Origin: Chromatiales bacterium (ex Bugula neritina AB1)
Lineage (GTDB): Bacteria; Pseudomonadota; Gammaproteobacteria; Granulosicoccales; Granulosicoccaceae
DNA: 64,000 nucleotides
Direction of reading: 5' to 3'
Assembly (NCBI GenBank): GCA_001730015.1
Contig: MDLA01000134.1
Span: 22,479 to 86,478, forward strand
The notes under the pieces were generated by a model that worked only from the letters and a program-made list of their open reading frames with translations, ran no database searches and was not told the origin of the DNA. Made by a program: the position numbers and the translations under genes. This document shows positions 8,274-16,231 of the stretch, in pieces (the first letter of the stretch is position 1; every line of letters begins with the position of its first letter).

Positions 8274-9401
8274 TCATGCGAGTCGCTTGGCTGCCTGTGC
8301 GTCAACTGCCTGATAGAATTGCTCAGTCGACCATGCTTGTGACAATGCACGAGTGAAGAGATCCGCCTGGGTCTCTGGTGACATACCGTTGTCCGGTGGA
8401 TCGGTATCGAGGTTAGTCGGGAAAGCATAGCCGTCGGCTGTTGCTGAGATTACTGCGGTAATCTGCTGCGCGCTCAATGAATTATTTTTACAGATAATCG
8501 GATAAATTGTTTTCACCATGGAAATGTGATCAATTGCCTCCATGGCGCGCCCGAACGCTGAAGAAATCTGCAACAAGTTAGCAGTACGCCTCATATCAGA
8601 AGTAATGTTGCTTCCGGCTGCGTGCATTACCGCCGGATTGAAAAATACCGCGTCGCCTTTCTCCAGCGGTAACTGGCTGTGATGCTGGTTAAAATAATCC
8701 TGATACTTCGGTTCATTAAAGTGCGTGTAGCCTGAGGTAAACAGCTGGCTGTAGGGCAGGTATAGCGTGGGTCCGGTTTCAACTGGCATATCGCAGTGTG
8801 CAACAGCGCCCTGCAAGGTAAGGACAGGCGACAATCTGTGGATATGCTCCGGAAATTCTGCCATACGTTGCCGGCTCATAAAGCCCAGGTGATAATCGCG
8901 ATGAGCCGTTTGTGCCGCCCCGCCCGGATTGACACGGTTTACCTGCGCTGTGGTTTTATAGCCGTCGCCCAGCCACGCTCGGGATACCGCATCGAGAATT
9001 TCATTGGAATAATAGGCTGTGTAATTGGCCGGATCGGCCAGGCAGTGTTTCTGTAAGGCGTTCCAGATACGGTCATTTGCTCCGCGTTTGGCGAAGTGAT
9101 CTGCTCCGCCACCTGCAACGCTGCTTTTTTCCCGTTCGATGATCGATTCAAAAACCCGCGTTGCTGTGTCAATAACTGCCGTATCCGCAAATGCGTTTCT
9201 GATGGCGATCACCCCCGGGCCGCTGGCCAGCACTTTCGCCCATTCATGCATAAGACTGGAGCGTTTTGCAGGCGGCAGTTCGCGGATTGTATCGCCGTTG
9301 TAAATCAATACGTTCTGGTCGACCTGCTGCGCCAGCGGCCAGTCCGCCGGATTGGTTGTCTGGGATACCTGATGTTGAAATTCAGAAAAAAGAGGTGTCA
9401 T
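8274..9401 (-). CDS. Phytanoyl-CoA dioxygenase (PhyH) family protein
   Basis: This 375-residue non-haem iron, 2-oxoglutarate-dependent oxygenase uses the double-stranded beta-helix fold. The iron-binding triad is visible: His167 and Asp169 in AHRDYHLGF and a distal His260 in FNPAVMHAAGSN. An Arg about ten residues further on (DMRRTANLLQ) could bind the 2-oxoglutarate carboxylate. The length is normal for bacterial PhyH proteins. Members of the family hydroxylate lipids, amino acids or osmolytes such as ectoine; nothing here fixes the substrate. It is a single gene that diverges from ada across about 200 bases. Confidence 0.8.
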   Translation of the reverse strand: MTPLFSEFQHQVSQTTNPADWPLAQQVDQNVLIYNGDTIRELPPAKRSSLMHEWAKVLASGPGVIAIRNAFADTAVIDTATRVFESIIEREKSSVAGGGADHFAKRGANDRIWNALQKHCLADPANYTAYYSNEILDAVSRAWLGDGYKTTAQVNRVNPGGAAQTAHRDYHLGFMSRQRMAEFPEHIHRLSPVLTLQGAVAHCDMPVETGPTLYLPYSQLFTSGYTHFNEPKYQDYFNQHHSQLPLEKGDAVFFNPAVMHAAGSNITSDMRRTANLLQISSAFGRAMEAIDHISMVKTIYPIICKNNSLSAQQITAVISATADGYAFPTNLDTDPPDNGMSPETQADLFTRALSQAWSTEQFYQAVDAQAAKRLA

Positions 9402-9533
9402 GGAAAAAAGTCTGTAGTGGTTAGCCGGACAAAGTATATGGCGGTGTCTCAGGTGAAGCCAGTATTCGCCGATTGAGCCCCGGGGATCCTGAACCCGGGC
9501 CGCAATAGCGGGTGTTTGAAAAATGGATGTTCA

Positions 9534-9589
9534 CTTTCCGGTAGTCTGACAGCTACAGTCAGGGTAAGTTAGCTGCATCTTTCCGGAAA
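9534..9589 (+). promoter_or_regulatory. Possible operator region upstream of ada
   Basis: The octamer CTTTCCGG occurs twice, at 9534-9541 and 9579-9586. The second copy is part of the perfect palindrome TTTCCGGAAA (9580-9589) ending nine bases before the ada start. A second dyad, CTGAC/GTCAG, lies at 9546-9562. A regulator, or Ada itself, could bind here, but no canonical Ada box is evident. This is inference from symmetry only. Confidence 0.3.
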
Positions 9590-9598
9590 TTTACCGTT

Positions 9599-10639
9599 AT
9601 GGCCAGCCTGTCAGTTCAGCAGATGTACGATGTAATCGGGACGGACGCAACCGAATACGAAGGTGTTTTTATAACTGCGGTTAAAACCACCGGGATTTTC
9701 TGCCGACCGGCATGCCGGGCACGGAAACCGAAATTCGAGAATGTCATTTTTTATGATAACGCTCAGCAAGCGCTGCAAGCGGGGTTCCGCGCCTGCAAGG
9801 TTTGTAAGCCCATGGAGCCACTGGGTGAAACCCCTGACTACATCAGGCAGATTATAGTCGAGCTGCACGAAAACCCGTATCTGCGGATCAAAGACCAGGA
9901 TTTACGCAATCGCAATATTGAACCCGTGCAGATTCGGCGCTGGTTCAAGAAACACCACGGTATAACGTTCCATGCGTATCAGCGAATGATCAGAATCAGT
10001 GCGGCATTCAACACGATTGGTCGTGGTGCAAAAGTCTCGGATACAGCGTTCGACAGTGGTTATGAATCGTTGAGTGGATTCAACCAGAGCTACCGGTCTA
10101 TCTTCGGCGAGCCGCCTACCGCGGTGAATAAAAAATCGGTAATCAATATCGAGCGATTTTCAACTCCTGTCGGACCCATGTATGCCTGTGCAACGGAAAA
10201 GGGAATATGCCTTCTGGAGTTCACTGATCGAAAAATGCTGGAGACTGAATTCAGGGATATTCGCAAACGGCTTAATGCCGCCATTCTACCGGGTGAAAAT
10301 TGGCATCTAAGTCAGGTGAAAAAGGAACTGGCGGAGTATTTTGCCGGTAACAGAAAGCAGTTTGAAGTATCGCTTGATACACCGGGAACCGAATTCCAGA
10401 GACTGGTGTGGGAGAAATTGCTGCAGATACCCTATGGATCTACCCGTTCCTATAGCCAGCAAGCGAAAATTCTAGACAGGCCAACCGCCGTGCGGGCAGT
10501 AGCCTCAGCCAACGGCAGTAATCGCATTAGTATTATTGTTCCCTGTCATCGGGTTATCGGGGCGGACGGCAACCTGACCGGTTACGGTGGAGGCCTTCAT
10601 CGCAAGAAATGGTTGCTGGAGCTGGAAGGTGCAGCGTAG
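9599..10639 (+). CDS. ada: Bifunctional DNA-repair methyltransferase/transcriptional regulator Ada
   Basis: Ada repairs alkylated DNA by irreversible methyl transfer to its own cysteines and then activates alkylation-response genes. The 346 residues show all expected parts. The N-terminal zinc domain has Cys35, Cys39, Cys66 and Cys69 (FCRPACRAR, CKVCKP), one of which accepts methyl groups from phosphotriesters. An AraC-type DNA-binding domain spans about residues 85-180, and a C-terminal O6-methylguanine methyltransferase domain has its acceptor Cys316 in IVPCHRVIG. Length matches E. coli Ada (354). It stands alone, without alkB or alkA beside it, so it may control genes elsewhere. Confidence 0.95.
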   Translation: MASLSVQQMYDVIGTDATEYEGVFITAVKTTGIFCRPACRARKPKFENVIFYDNAQQALQAGFRACKVCKPMEPLGETPDYIRQIIVELHENPYLRIKDQDLRNRNIEPVQIRRWFKKHHGITFHAYQRMIRISAAFNTIGRGAKVSDTAFDSGYESLSGFNQSYRSIFGEPPTAVNKKSVINIERFSTPVGPMYACATEKGICLLEFTDRKMLETEFRDIRKRLNAAILPGENWHLSQVKKELAEYFAGNRKQFEVSLDTPGTEFQRLVWEKLLQIPYGSTRSYSQQAKILDRPTAVRAVASANGSNRISIIVPCHRVIGADGNLTGYGGGLHRKKWLLELEGAA

Positions 10640-10693
10640 ATCTGGAATGTTCCGGATAGGGGCGCTCCAGCGACAGATCTATAGATACTTCGT

Positions 10694-11101
10694 TTAGTCG
10701 ACTGTAGAGCGGCTGACACGAAAGATGTGTCCATCCGGGTGGCGAAGGTGCATTTCCCGCACGCCCCACGGCATGTCAGCGGGTTCGAAGGTTATTTCGA
10801 TATTGTTCGCAAGGCAGTGCTTATAGATTTCATCTACGTCGTCCACCCAAAGTGACATCCAGACGCCTTTATCAGCTGATTCATCGCCAGTCTCACCGAA
10901 TGTTTCTGTATTAGCACCTTTACCGCGGCCGCCCTGGGCGTTCAGACACAGGAATAGCTGTACATCACCGGAAATAACTGAACCAAAACTCAACGGTTCG
11001 CCCCATTGAAAGCCGGTTTTCCAGCCCAGTCGGGTAAACCACTCGAACGACTCCTGCATATTGCTGACGTTCAGTATGGGATTGACGAAATGCGCATGCA
11101 T
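10694..11101 (-). CDS. VOC (glyoxalase/bleomycin resistance) superfamily protein
   Basis: This 135-residue single-domain vicinal-oxygen-chelate protein has two beta-alpha-beta-beta-beta modules, starting HAHFVNPILNVSNMQES and ending in the typical REMHLRHPDGHIFRVSR. His and Glu residues on these strands could bind metal, but the full metal set is not certain. Many such proteins act in antibiotic resistance, ring cleavage or methylglyoxal removal, and sequence alone does not decide between them. It converges with ada 54 bases away and starts at ATG 11101, shortly after a GGATCC-containing leader. Confidence 0.75.
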   Translation of the reverse strand: MHAHFVNPILNVSNMQESFEWFTRLGWKTGFQWGEPLSFGSVISGDVQLFLCLNAQGGRGKGANTETFGETGDESADKGVWMSLWVDDVDEIYKHCLANNIEITFEPADMPWGVREMHLRHPDGHIFRVSRSTVD

Positions 11102-11310
11102 GGATGGATCCTAATCGGGAATCAAGTGATGACCTTTGAGATTTTAAGGTGTTTTGCCTGTAAGGGCAGCTAATGCAATCGAATATACGCACTATGATTC
11201 CTTGCGGCAATGGCCAGCCGTAGGAGTGTATCCAGAAGCCCGATTGTTAACGTAGTGGCGTTTTTCAGGATTCCATTGTAGCTGGGTTAAAGAAAATACC
11301 TGAGCTGCCG

Positions 11311-11328
11311 AAACCGGTCGATCGGTTT
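11311..11328. promoter_or_regulatory. Dyad AAACCG-N6-CGGTTT upstream of the DUF1800 gene
   Basis: A perfect inverted repeat of six bases per arm with a six-base centre lies about 30 bases before the TTG start of the DUF1800 gene. The arms resemble LacI-family half-sites. It sits at the right end of a 257-base gap (11102-11358) that otherwise shows no gene. It has no T-run, so it does not look like a terminator. Operator function is inference. Confidence 0.3.
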
Positions 11329-11358
11329 ACTTGCCGGGCTTCCCTGGAGAAAATTAAT

Positions 11359-13008
11359 TTGACTGATTCTTCTATTCTACGAAATTCAATTGTTCCAGCA
11401 TTAGAAACCGTGCGCCGAAAAAGCACTGTTATGGCTTTGGCCGTTGCTTTAAGTGCCTGTGGCGGTGGTGGCTCAGAGCCGCAACTGGCGGCTGCTAACT
11501 CAATAAGCGGGGGCAATAGCCAGCTCCTGGAATCAGTCGGGGGAAATGTAAACAGAGTATCCCTCAATAGCAAAAGTGCGTTTTCTGATGACGAAATACG
11601 CCATTTTCTGTCCCGTACACATTTTGGAATAGAGCGGGGTAAAACCGAAGAGATTCAGCGGATAGGTCTCTCAGTCTATATTGATGAAATGATGGACTAC
11701 GCGGCTCCCGATAGCCGGATTTTTGAAGATGAAGCCAGATCGCTGTTACTCAACGATGGTGATCCAGCGGGCCTTGAGGGTAAGTTTCCGGGTTCTTCTG
11801 ATGTAGTAGAGTGGAATATCTATCTGTTGATGAATAACCCGAATGCCTTCCAGGAGGTGATGGGTATGTTCTGGCAGGATCATTTCGGAGTGGATTTTGT
11901 AGGGTTCCGGTCCGATGAAGATCATTTAATGATCGATTTTATAAATATGCTGCGAGAGCGCGGGGTGGGGAATTTTCGTGATCTGATGGTGGACGTATCG
12001 CGCCACGGGGCCATGTTGCTATTTCTCGACGGTGCCGACAATAGCAAGTTTGCCCCTAACGAGAACTTTGCCCGTGAATTCTGGGAGTTATTCTCATTTG
12101 GTGTAGATAATGGCTATACCGAAGAAGATATCATTGAATCATCCAGAGCCTTCACCGGATGGCGCAGAAATAAAAATCCAGTCACGGGTCTGACTCGCCT
12201 TGTATTTGATCCGGAAAGTAAAGCTATAGGGAGCAAGCAACCACTGAAAAACGTCATTGATCACGATTTAAGTCAGGATGACTACAGTAAGATGGTTGAT
12301 TTAACAATGGCACAGTCCGGCGCAGGGGGCAAAGATCTCGTCGCCGTATTTCTGGCTGAAAAACTACTCAGGCATTTTGTAAGCGAAAATCCTGATCCAG
12401 CCCTGGTAGATGAATTTGCCTCGGTACTACGGCAGAATCGACTTAACCTGGCTCCTGCTCTCAAGTCGCTGTTTTTGTCCGAAGCGTTTTATTCGGATAT
12501 GGCGCGTGAAGGGCTTGTGCGGGATTACTTCGAGCAGGTTGTAGGTCTGGTTCGTACAACTGGTATGACAGAAACCAACGGCCAATACCGCCGCTATCTA
12601 ACTGAGATGGGGAGTATTCCATCGCGTCCACCGAGTGTTGAAGGGTGGCCGGAAGGTGACGACAAAATCAGTAGTCAGTCTTCAGGTGTGGAGTTGCCGA
12701 ATTTTGTCAATGAACTGATTAGCAACCGCACGAATCAGGAAAATGATGGGTACGATATAGGTGCAGCTTTGCAGCCTGCCGGAGCAACCGGAGCGCCCGA
12801 AGTAATTGATCATGTCGCTATGTTGCTTGGCGTATCGCTGGAATCGGGTGAGCGTGCCAGACTGATCGAATTCATGAATACAGAGGTTGATTCCGACGGT
12901 GTTGAGACACCGGTTAATTACACGCCGCAGAACACCTCGCATCAGAGTCGCAAGTTACGGAACCTGGTCTGGATAATCTGCCAGCACCCTGATTTTCAGA
13001 TTAAGTAA
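11359..13008 (+). CDS. DUF1800 family exported protein
   Basis: This 549-residue DUF1800 protein is paired, as usual, with a DUF1501 protein directly downstream (22 bases apart). It starts at TTG 11359, eight bases after TGGAGA. The N-terminus contains a short hydrophobic run ending ALSACGGGG, so it is probably a lipoprotein with an unusually long charged n-region. Family hallmarks are visible: FLSRTHFGIERG near residue 90, then NENFAREFWELFSFGVDNGYTEEDI-type blocks and a GWRRNKNP stretch. The biochemical role of the family is not settled. The DUF1800/DUF1501 pair is common in bacteria with complex exoproteomes. Confidence 0.85.
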   Translation: MTDSSILRNSIVPALETVRRKSTVMALAVALSACGGGGSEPQLAAANSISGGNSQLLESVGGNVNRVSLNSKSAFSDDEIRHFLSRTHFGIERGKTEEIQRIGLSVYIDEMMDYAAPDSRIFEDEARSLLLNDGDPAGLEGKFPGSSDVVEWNIYLLMNNPNAFQEVMGMFWQDHFGVDFVGFRSDEDHLMIDFINMLRERGVGNFRDLMVDVSRHGAMLLFLDGADNSKFAPNENFAREFWELFSFGVDNGYTEEDIIESSRAFTGWRRNKNPVTGLTRLVFDPESKAIGSKQPLKNVIDHDLSQDDYSKMVDLTMAQSGAGGKDLVAVFLAEKLLRHFVSENPDPALVDEFASVLRQNRLNLAPALKSLFLSEAFYSDMAREGLVRDYFEQVVGLVRTTGMTETNGQYRRYLTEMGSIPSRPPSVEGWPEGDDKISSQSSGVELPNFVNELISNRTNQENDGYDIGAALQPAGATGAPEVIDHVAMLLGVSLESGERARLIEFMNTEVDSDGVETPVNYTPQNTSHQSRKLRNLVWIICQHPDFQIK

Positions 13009-13030
13009 AGTAAAACGGGAAATATATTAA

Positions 13031-14284
13031 TTGACTATAAATAAACTATTTTCGCGTCGTGACCTCCTAAAATTCGCATCCGCTGGTGCAGGCCTGGCCG
13101 CACTGGGACCATTAGCTGAAATTGCCACCGCCCAGGAGGGCAATGGAAAGTTTGTTGTGTTGGTGAATCTCGATGGTGGTAATGACTCGCTCAATACTGT
13201 TGTGCCATTGAATATTGGTGCCTACCATGATCGCCGTCCATCGCTCGGCATTGATTCACCGCTGGATCTGACAAGCGGGCAAGGAGCGACCTCAGACTAT
13301 GGCTTGCACCCGGGTCTGGGTGGTTTGCAAACTCTGTATGGTGAGGGAGGGCTGGCGCTAATACAGAAAGTCGGGTATCCGAACGCAAATCGCAGTCACT
13401 TTACCAGCAAGGATATTTTTCATACCGGCGATACAGCTGCCATTAATGCTAATAACAAAACCGGTTGGGTGGCGCGTTATGCAAATTTATATAATGACCA
13501 TAGTCTAGGTTGTATTTCAGTAGGGTACAACGCTAAAGCTCTGCAGGGATCGGGTACCAATTTATTGCAAGTGAGCAAGCTCTCCTCGTTCTCCTACCGT
13601 GCTGACAGTCGCTACCGCGGGGAGAGTGCACGGCGACTCGAGGTGGCCCGGTGGATACTGGAGCGCCAGGTGGCAAGCGGCAACACACTGTCTGTAAAGA
13701 AGGCATTGCAGGCGGGTTACGAGAACATGGAACGTATCGAGAGTATTGTCGAAAACTACAGATCTAATGTGACTTACTCTAGTAGTCGCTTCGGTCAGTC
13801 ACTGGAAGATATATCACGGTTGCTGCAAGGAGGCGGACTCGGTACAGATATCTATTATACTGGTCTAAAAGGATTTGACACCCATCGTGGCCAGGGATCT
13901 ACATCAGGGCGACATTCCAACTTAATGTTGGATCTCAATACCGGGCTCGATGCTTTTGCCCGTGATATGAAAGCGCAGGGTAAATGGCAGGACTGCGTGA
14001 TCGTTGTGTTCTCTGAATTCGGACGCAGGAATTTTGAAAACGGCTCCGGGGGTACGGATCATGGTGCGGGTCAGACCATGATGGTCACCGGTGGCGGGAT
14101 CAAGGGTGGCATCTATGGCGATGCATTGACCTATGCTGATATCCGCGATGAAAGCAATTTACCGATGGAAGTGGATTTTCGTGATGTATTTAGTGAAGTG
14201 ATCGCAGGTCACCTGGGCAAAGATTCCACTCCGGTCTTTCCCGATCCGAATCGCCTTTCAGGTTCTGCACTCGGTTTTCTTTGA
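13031..14284 (+). CDS. DUF1501 family Tat-exported protein
   Basis: This 417-residue protein of the DUF1501 (alkaline-phosphatase-superfamily-like) family starts at TTG 13031. The N-terminus has a twin-arginine motif (SRRDLLKF, residues 8-15) followed by a hydrophobic segment ending near ATAQE, so export of a folded, perhaps metal-bound protein through Tat is likely. Typical blocks are LVNLDGGNDSLNTVVP near residue 43, a central ITTEFGR-like FSEFGRRNFENGSGGTDHG and a closing GLFP-like stretch. Asp and His residues in these blocks resemble the metal ligands of the superfamily. It is co-transcribed with the DUF1800 gene; a shared exported function is inferred from co-occurrence only. Confidence 0.85.
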   Translation: MTINKLFSRRDLLKFASAGAGLAALGPLAEIATAQEGNGKFVVLVNLDGGNDSLNTVVPLNIGAYHDRRPSLGIDSPLDLTSGQGATSDYGLHPGLGGLQTLYGEGGLALIQKVGYPNANRSHFTSKDIFHTGDTAAINANNKTGWVARYANLYNDHSLGCISVGYNAKALQGSGTNLLQVSKLSSFSYRADSRYRGESARRLEVARWILERQVASGNTLSVKKALQAGYENMERIESIVENYRSNVTYSSSRFGQSLEDISRLLQGGGLGTDIYYTGLKGFDTHRGQGSTSGRHSNLMLDLNTGLDAFARDMKAQGKWQDCVIVVFSEFGRRNFENGSGGTDHGAGQTMMVTGGGIKGGIYGDALTYADIRDESNLPMEVDFRDVFSEVIAGHLGKDSTPVFPDPNRLSGSALGFL

Positions 14285-14318
14285 GTATCGAAGAATCAAT
14301 ATAGCTGGCTGAATTAAA

Positions 14319-16178
14319 TCAACGGGTAGATTGCGTCCGGGAGCTCGTGCTACTGAACAGCGCGCTTAAATGTGCCAACATGGATTTGCCAAGATCTTTT
14401 GTATCATAGATTGTCATGGCGCGCTGGTAGTACTGTGATACATCATGGCCTATACCAATAGCGACCAGCTCCACAGTGCCTCGCCTCTCGATGGTTGCTA
14501 TCACCTCATGGAGGTGACCGGCGAGGTAATCCGGTGGATTGGCAGACAGGGTACCGGTGTCGATTGGGGCACCGTCCGAGATAACCATCAGGATTTTACG
14601 TTGTTCCGGTCGCCTTAGTATTCTTTCGTTTGCCCACAGTAATGCTTCGCCATCGATATTCTGATTGAGCAGGTCTTTTTTCAGCATCAGTCCAAACTCT
14701 TTGCGTGTACGGCGATAGGGTCTGTCAGCCGATTTATAGATTATGTGTCGCAAACCGTTCAGGCGACCGGGGTCGGGGTGTGCACCGCTATTCTGCCATT
14801 GCTCGAGAAGCGCCCCTCCATGCAGATGCGTGGTGGTGAAACCTAGAATTTCAACACAAACGCCGCAACGTTCAAGAGTTTGTGTGAGCAGATCTGCACA
14901 GGCGGCAGCGATAGCAATTGGTTTGCCGAGCATCGATTTGGAGTTATCAATCAGCAAGGTTACGGTCGTGCTTTTGAACGCGATGTCGCTTTCCTGCTTG
15001 AATGAAAGTGCCGATAGTGGATCGGTGATAATTTGTGTTAACCGTGTGGTGTCCAGCTGACCTTCTTCGAGATCAAAAATCCAGTGTCGTTGCTGTTGAG
15101 TCATTAGTACGCGCTGCAGGCGGCCAGAGAGCTTACCGATAATTTTCTTGTGTTGCTCTATCTGGGTGTCCAGTGTTTTTCGGAGACTATCCAGCTCTTC
15201 CCCGGTGCACAGAGATCCGGCAGCAACGATTTCGTCGTGTGCTGTGGAATAGGCTGAATAGCCTCTGCCACATGTTTGTGCAGACGAAGCAGTGGTATCT
15301 GAATCTATGTTAACCGGTGCATCGCGATTTAACAGTGTTACTTCATCGGAATCGGCAATTGCGGTATCTGATTCCTGTGCTTCACCGGGCTGCTCCGGAT
15401 CGTCCCGGTGTTCTACCAGGAGCGAGTTATCAGGTTCGTTTTTATCAGCTGGGGTTTCGTCGGTCTGATTATCATTGCTGCTAGTCTGGTCATCGTCGTC
15501 ATTGTCAGCATCGGTTTCAGTGACTATTGAATCGGTAAGCTCAGGCTCGGGATCATTGATTGTGCTTACGTCAATGGTGTCGATCAGTTGCAATGTGAGA
15601 AGCGCGAAAGCCGTCTGCTCCGGTACCGCTGCAGGCAGTTTTCGCCATAAATCACTGTGGTTGTGGAGACTGGCATCGCGCCAGTGGGCGACTTGTGTCT
15701 TCAGTGCATCGAGCTGGCAAACCTTGATACCGAGAACCTCGCGTGTAAGATTGCCAAGCACCGCTAATAGCTGAGCTATAGTGTCGCTGCGTGAGTTTGT
15801 CGCGGCGTGTGAGCGCTGCCTTAGAGCTGCCAGGTTGGCCTCGACGCCAGCGTATCTGGCGGCCCCTATCGCTTCGCAGCGTGCGAGTTCCATTTCGTTG
15901 AACAAGGCGCGGGCGAGCTGGCTTCGCGGAGCCAGGCGGCTATGTATATTCTCATTGTGATATCTCGCGACCAGAGCAACACCATCGGAATAACCGCGCG
16001 CCAGCGTTTTTCCTGTATGTGTCTGCCGGGTCTCTGGTGCAGGCGGTACTATACCCAACTGAAAAGCTGTAGAGGTCGTGGTGGCTTCTATAGAAAGTAG
16101 CGCCTTTTCCGCGAGTGCTCGCGCCGTCGCTGTATTAAGGGAGTGACGTGTATCGCGGCCTTCGCGCCGGGAGTTCAT
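14319..16178 (-). CDS. cobT: CobT-like cobaltochelatase subunit with VWA domain
   Basis: This 619-residue protein resembles CobT, the AAA-partner subunit of aerobic cobaltochelatase, which inserts cobalt into hydrogenobyrinic acid diamide. The N-terminal third has the CobT pattern of arginine/alanine helices (ARYHNENIH, ARCEAIGAARYAGVEAN). A strongly acidic low-complexity linker covers about residues 220-300. A C-terminal von Willebrand A domain has the MIDAS-like motif LIDNSKSMLG near residue 410 and ISDGAPIDTGT further on. CobS and CobN are not within reach here, which is unusual because the three are often near each other. It could serve cobalamin synthesis from a distance or another CobS-like ATPase. 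Confidence 0.7.
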   Translation of the reverse strand: MNSRREGRDTRHSLNTATARALAEKALLSIEATTTSTAFQLGIVPPAPETRQTHTGKTLARGYSDGVALVARYHNENIHSRLAPRSQLARALFNEMELARCEAIGAARYAGVEANLAALRQRSHAATNSRSDTIAQLLAVLGNLTREVLGIKVCQLDALKTQVAHWRDASLHNHSDLWRKLPAAVPEQTAFALLTLQLIDTIDVSTINDPEPELTDSIVTETDADNDDDDQTSSNDNQTDETPADKNEPDNSLLVEHRDDPEQPGEAQESDTAIADSDEVTLLNRDAPVNIDSDTTASSAQTCGRGYSAYSTAHDEIVAAGSLCTGEELDSLRKTLDTQIEQHKKIIGKLSGRLQRVLMTQQQRHWIFDLEEGQLDTTRLTQIITDPLSALSFKQESDIAFKSTTVTLLIDNSKSMLGKPIAIAAACADLLTQTLERCGVCVEILGFTTTHLHGGALLEQWQNSGAHPDPGRLNGLRHIIYKSADRPYRRTRKEFGLMLKKDLLNQNIDGEALLWANERILRRPEQRKILMVISDGAPIDTGTLSANPPDYLAGHLHEVIATIERRGTVELVAIGIGHDVSQYYQRAMTIYDTKDLGKSMLAHLSALFSSTSSRTQSTR

Positions 16179-16231
16179 TGCGGCTGCAGCAGCGTGACGT
16201 AGTCAGCAGCACGTTGTTTTATATTCAATTG

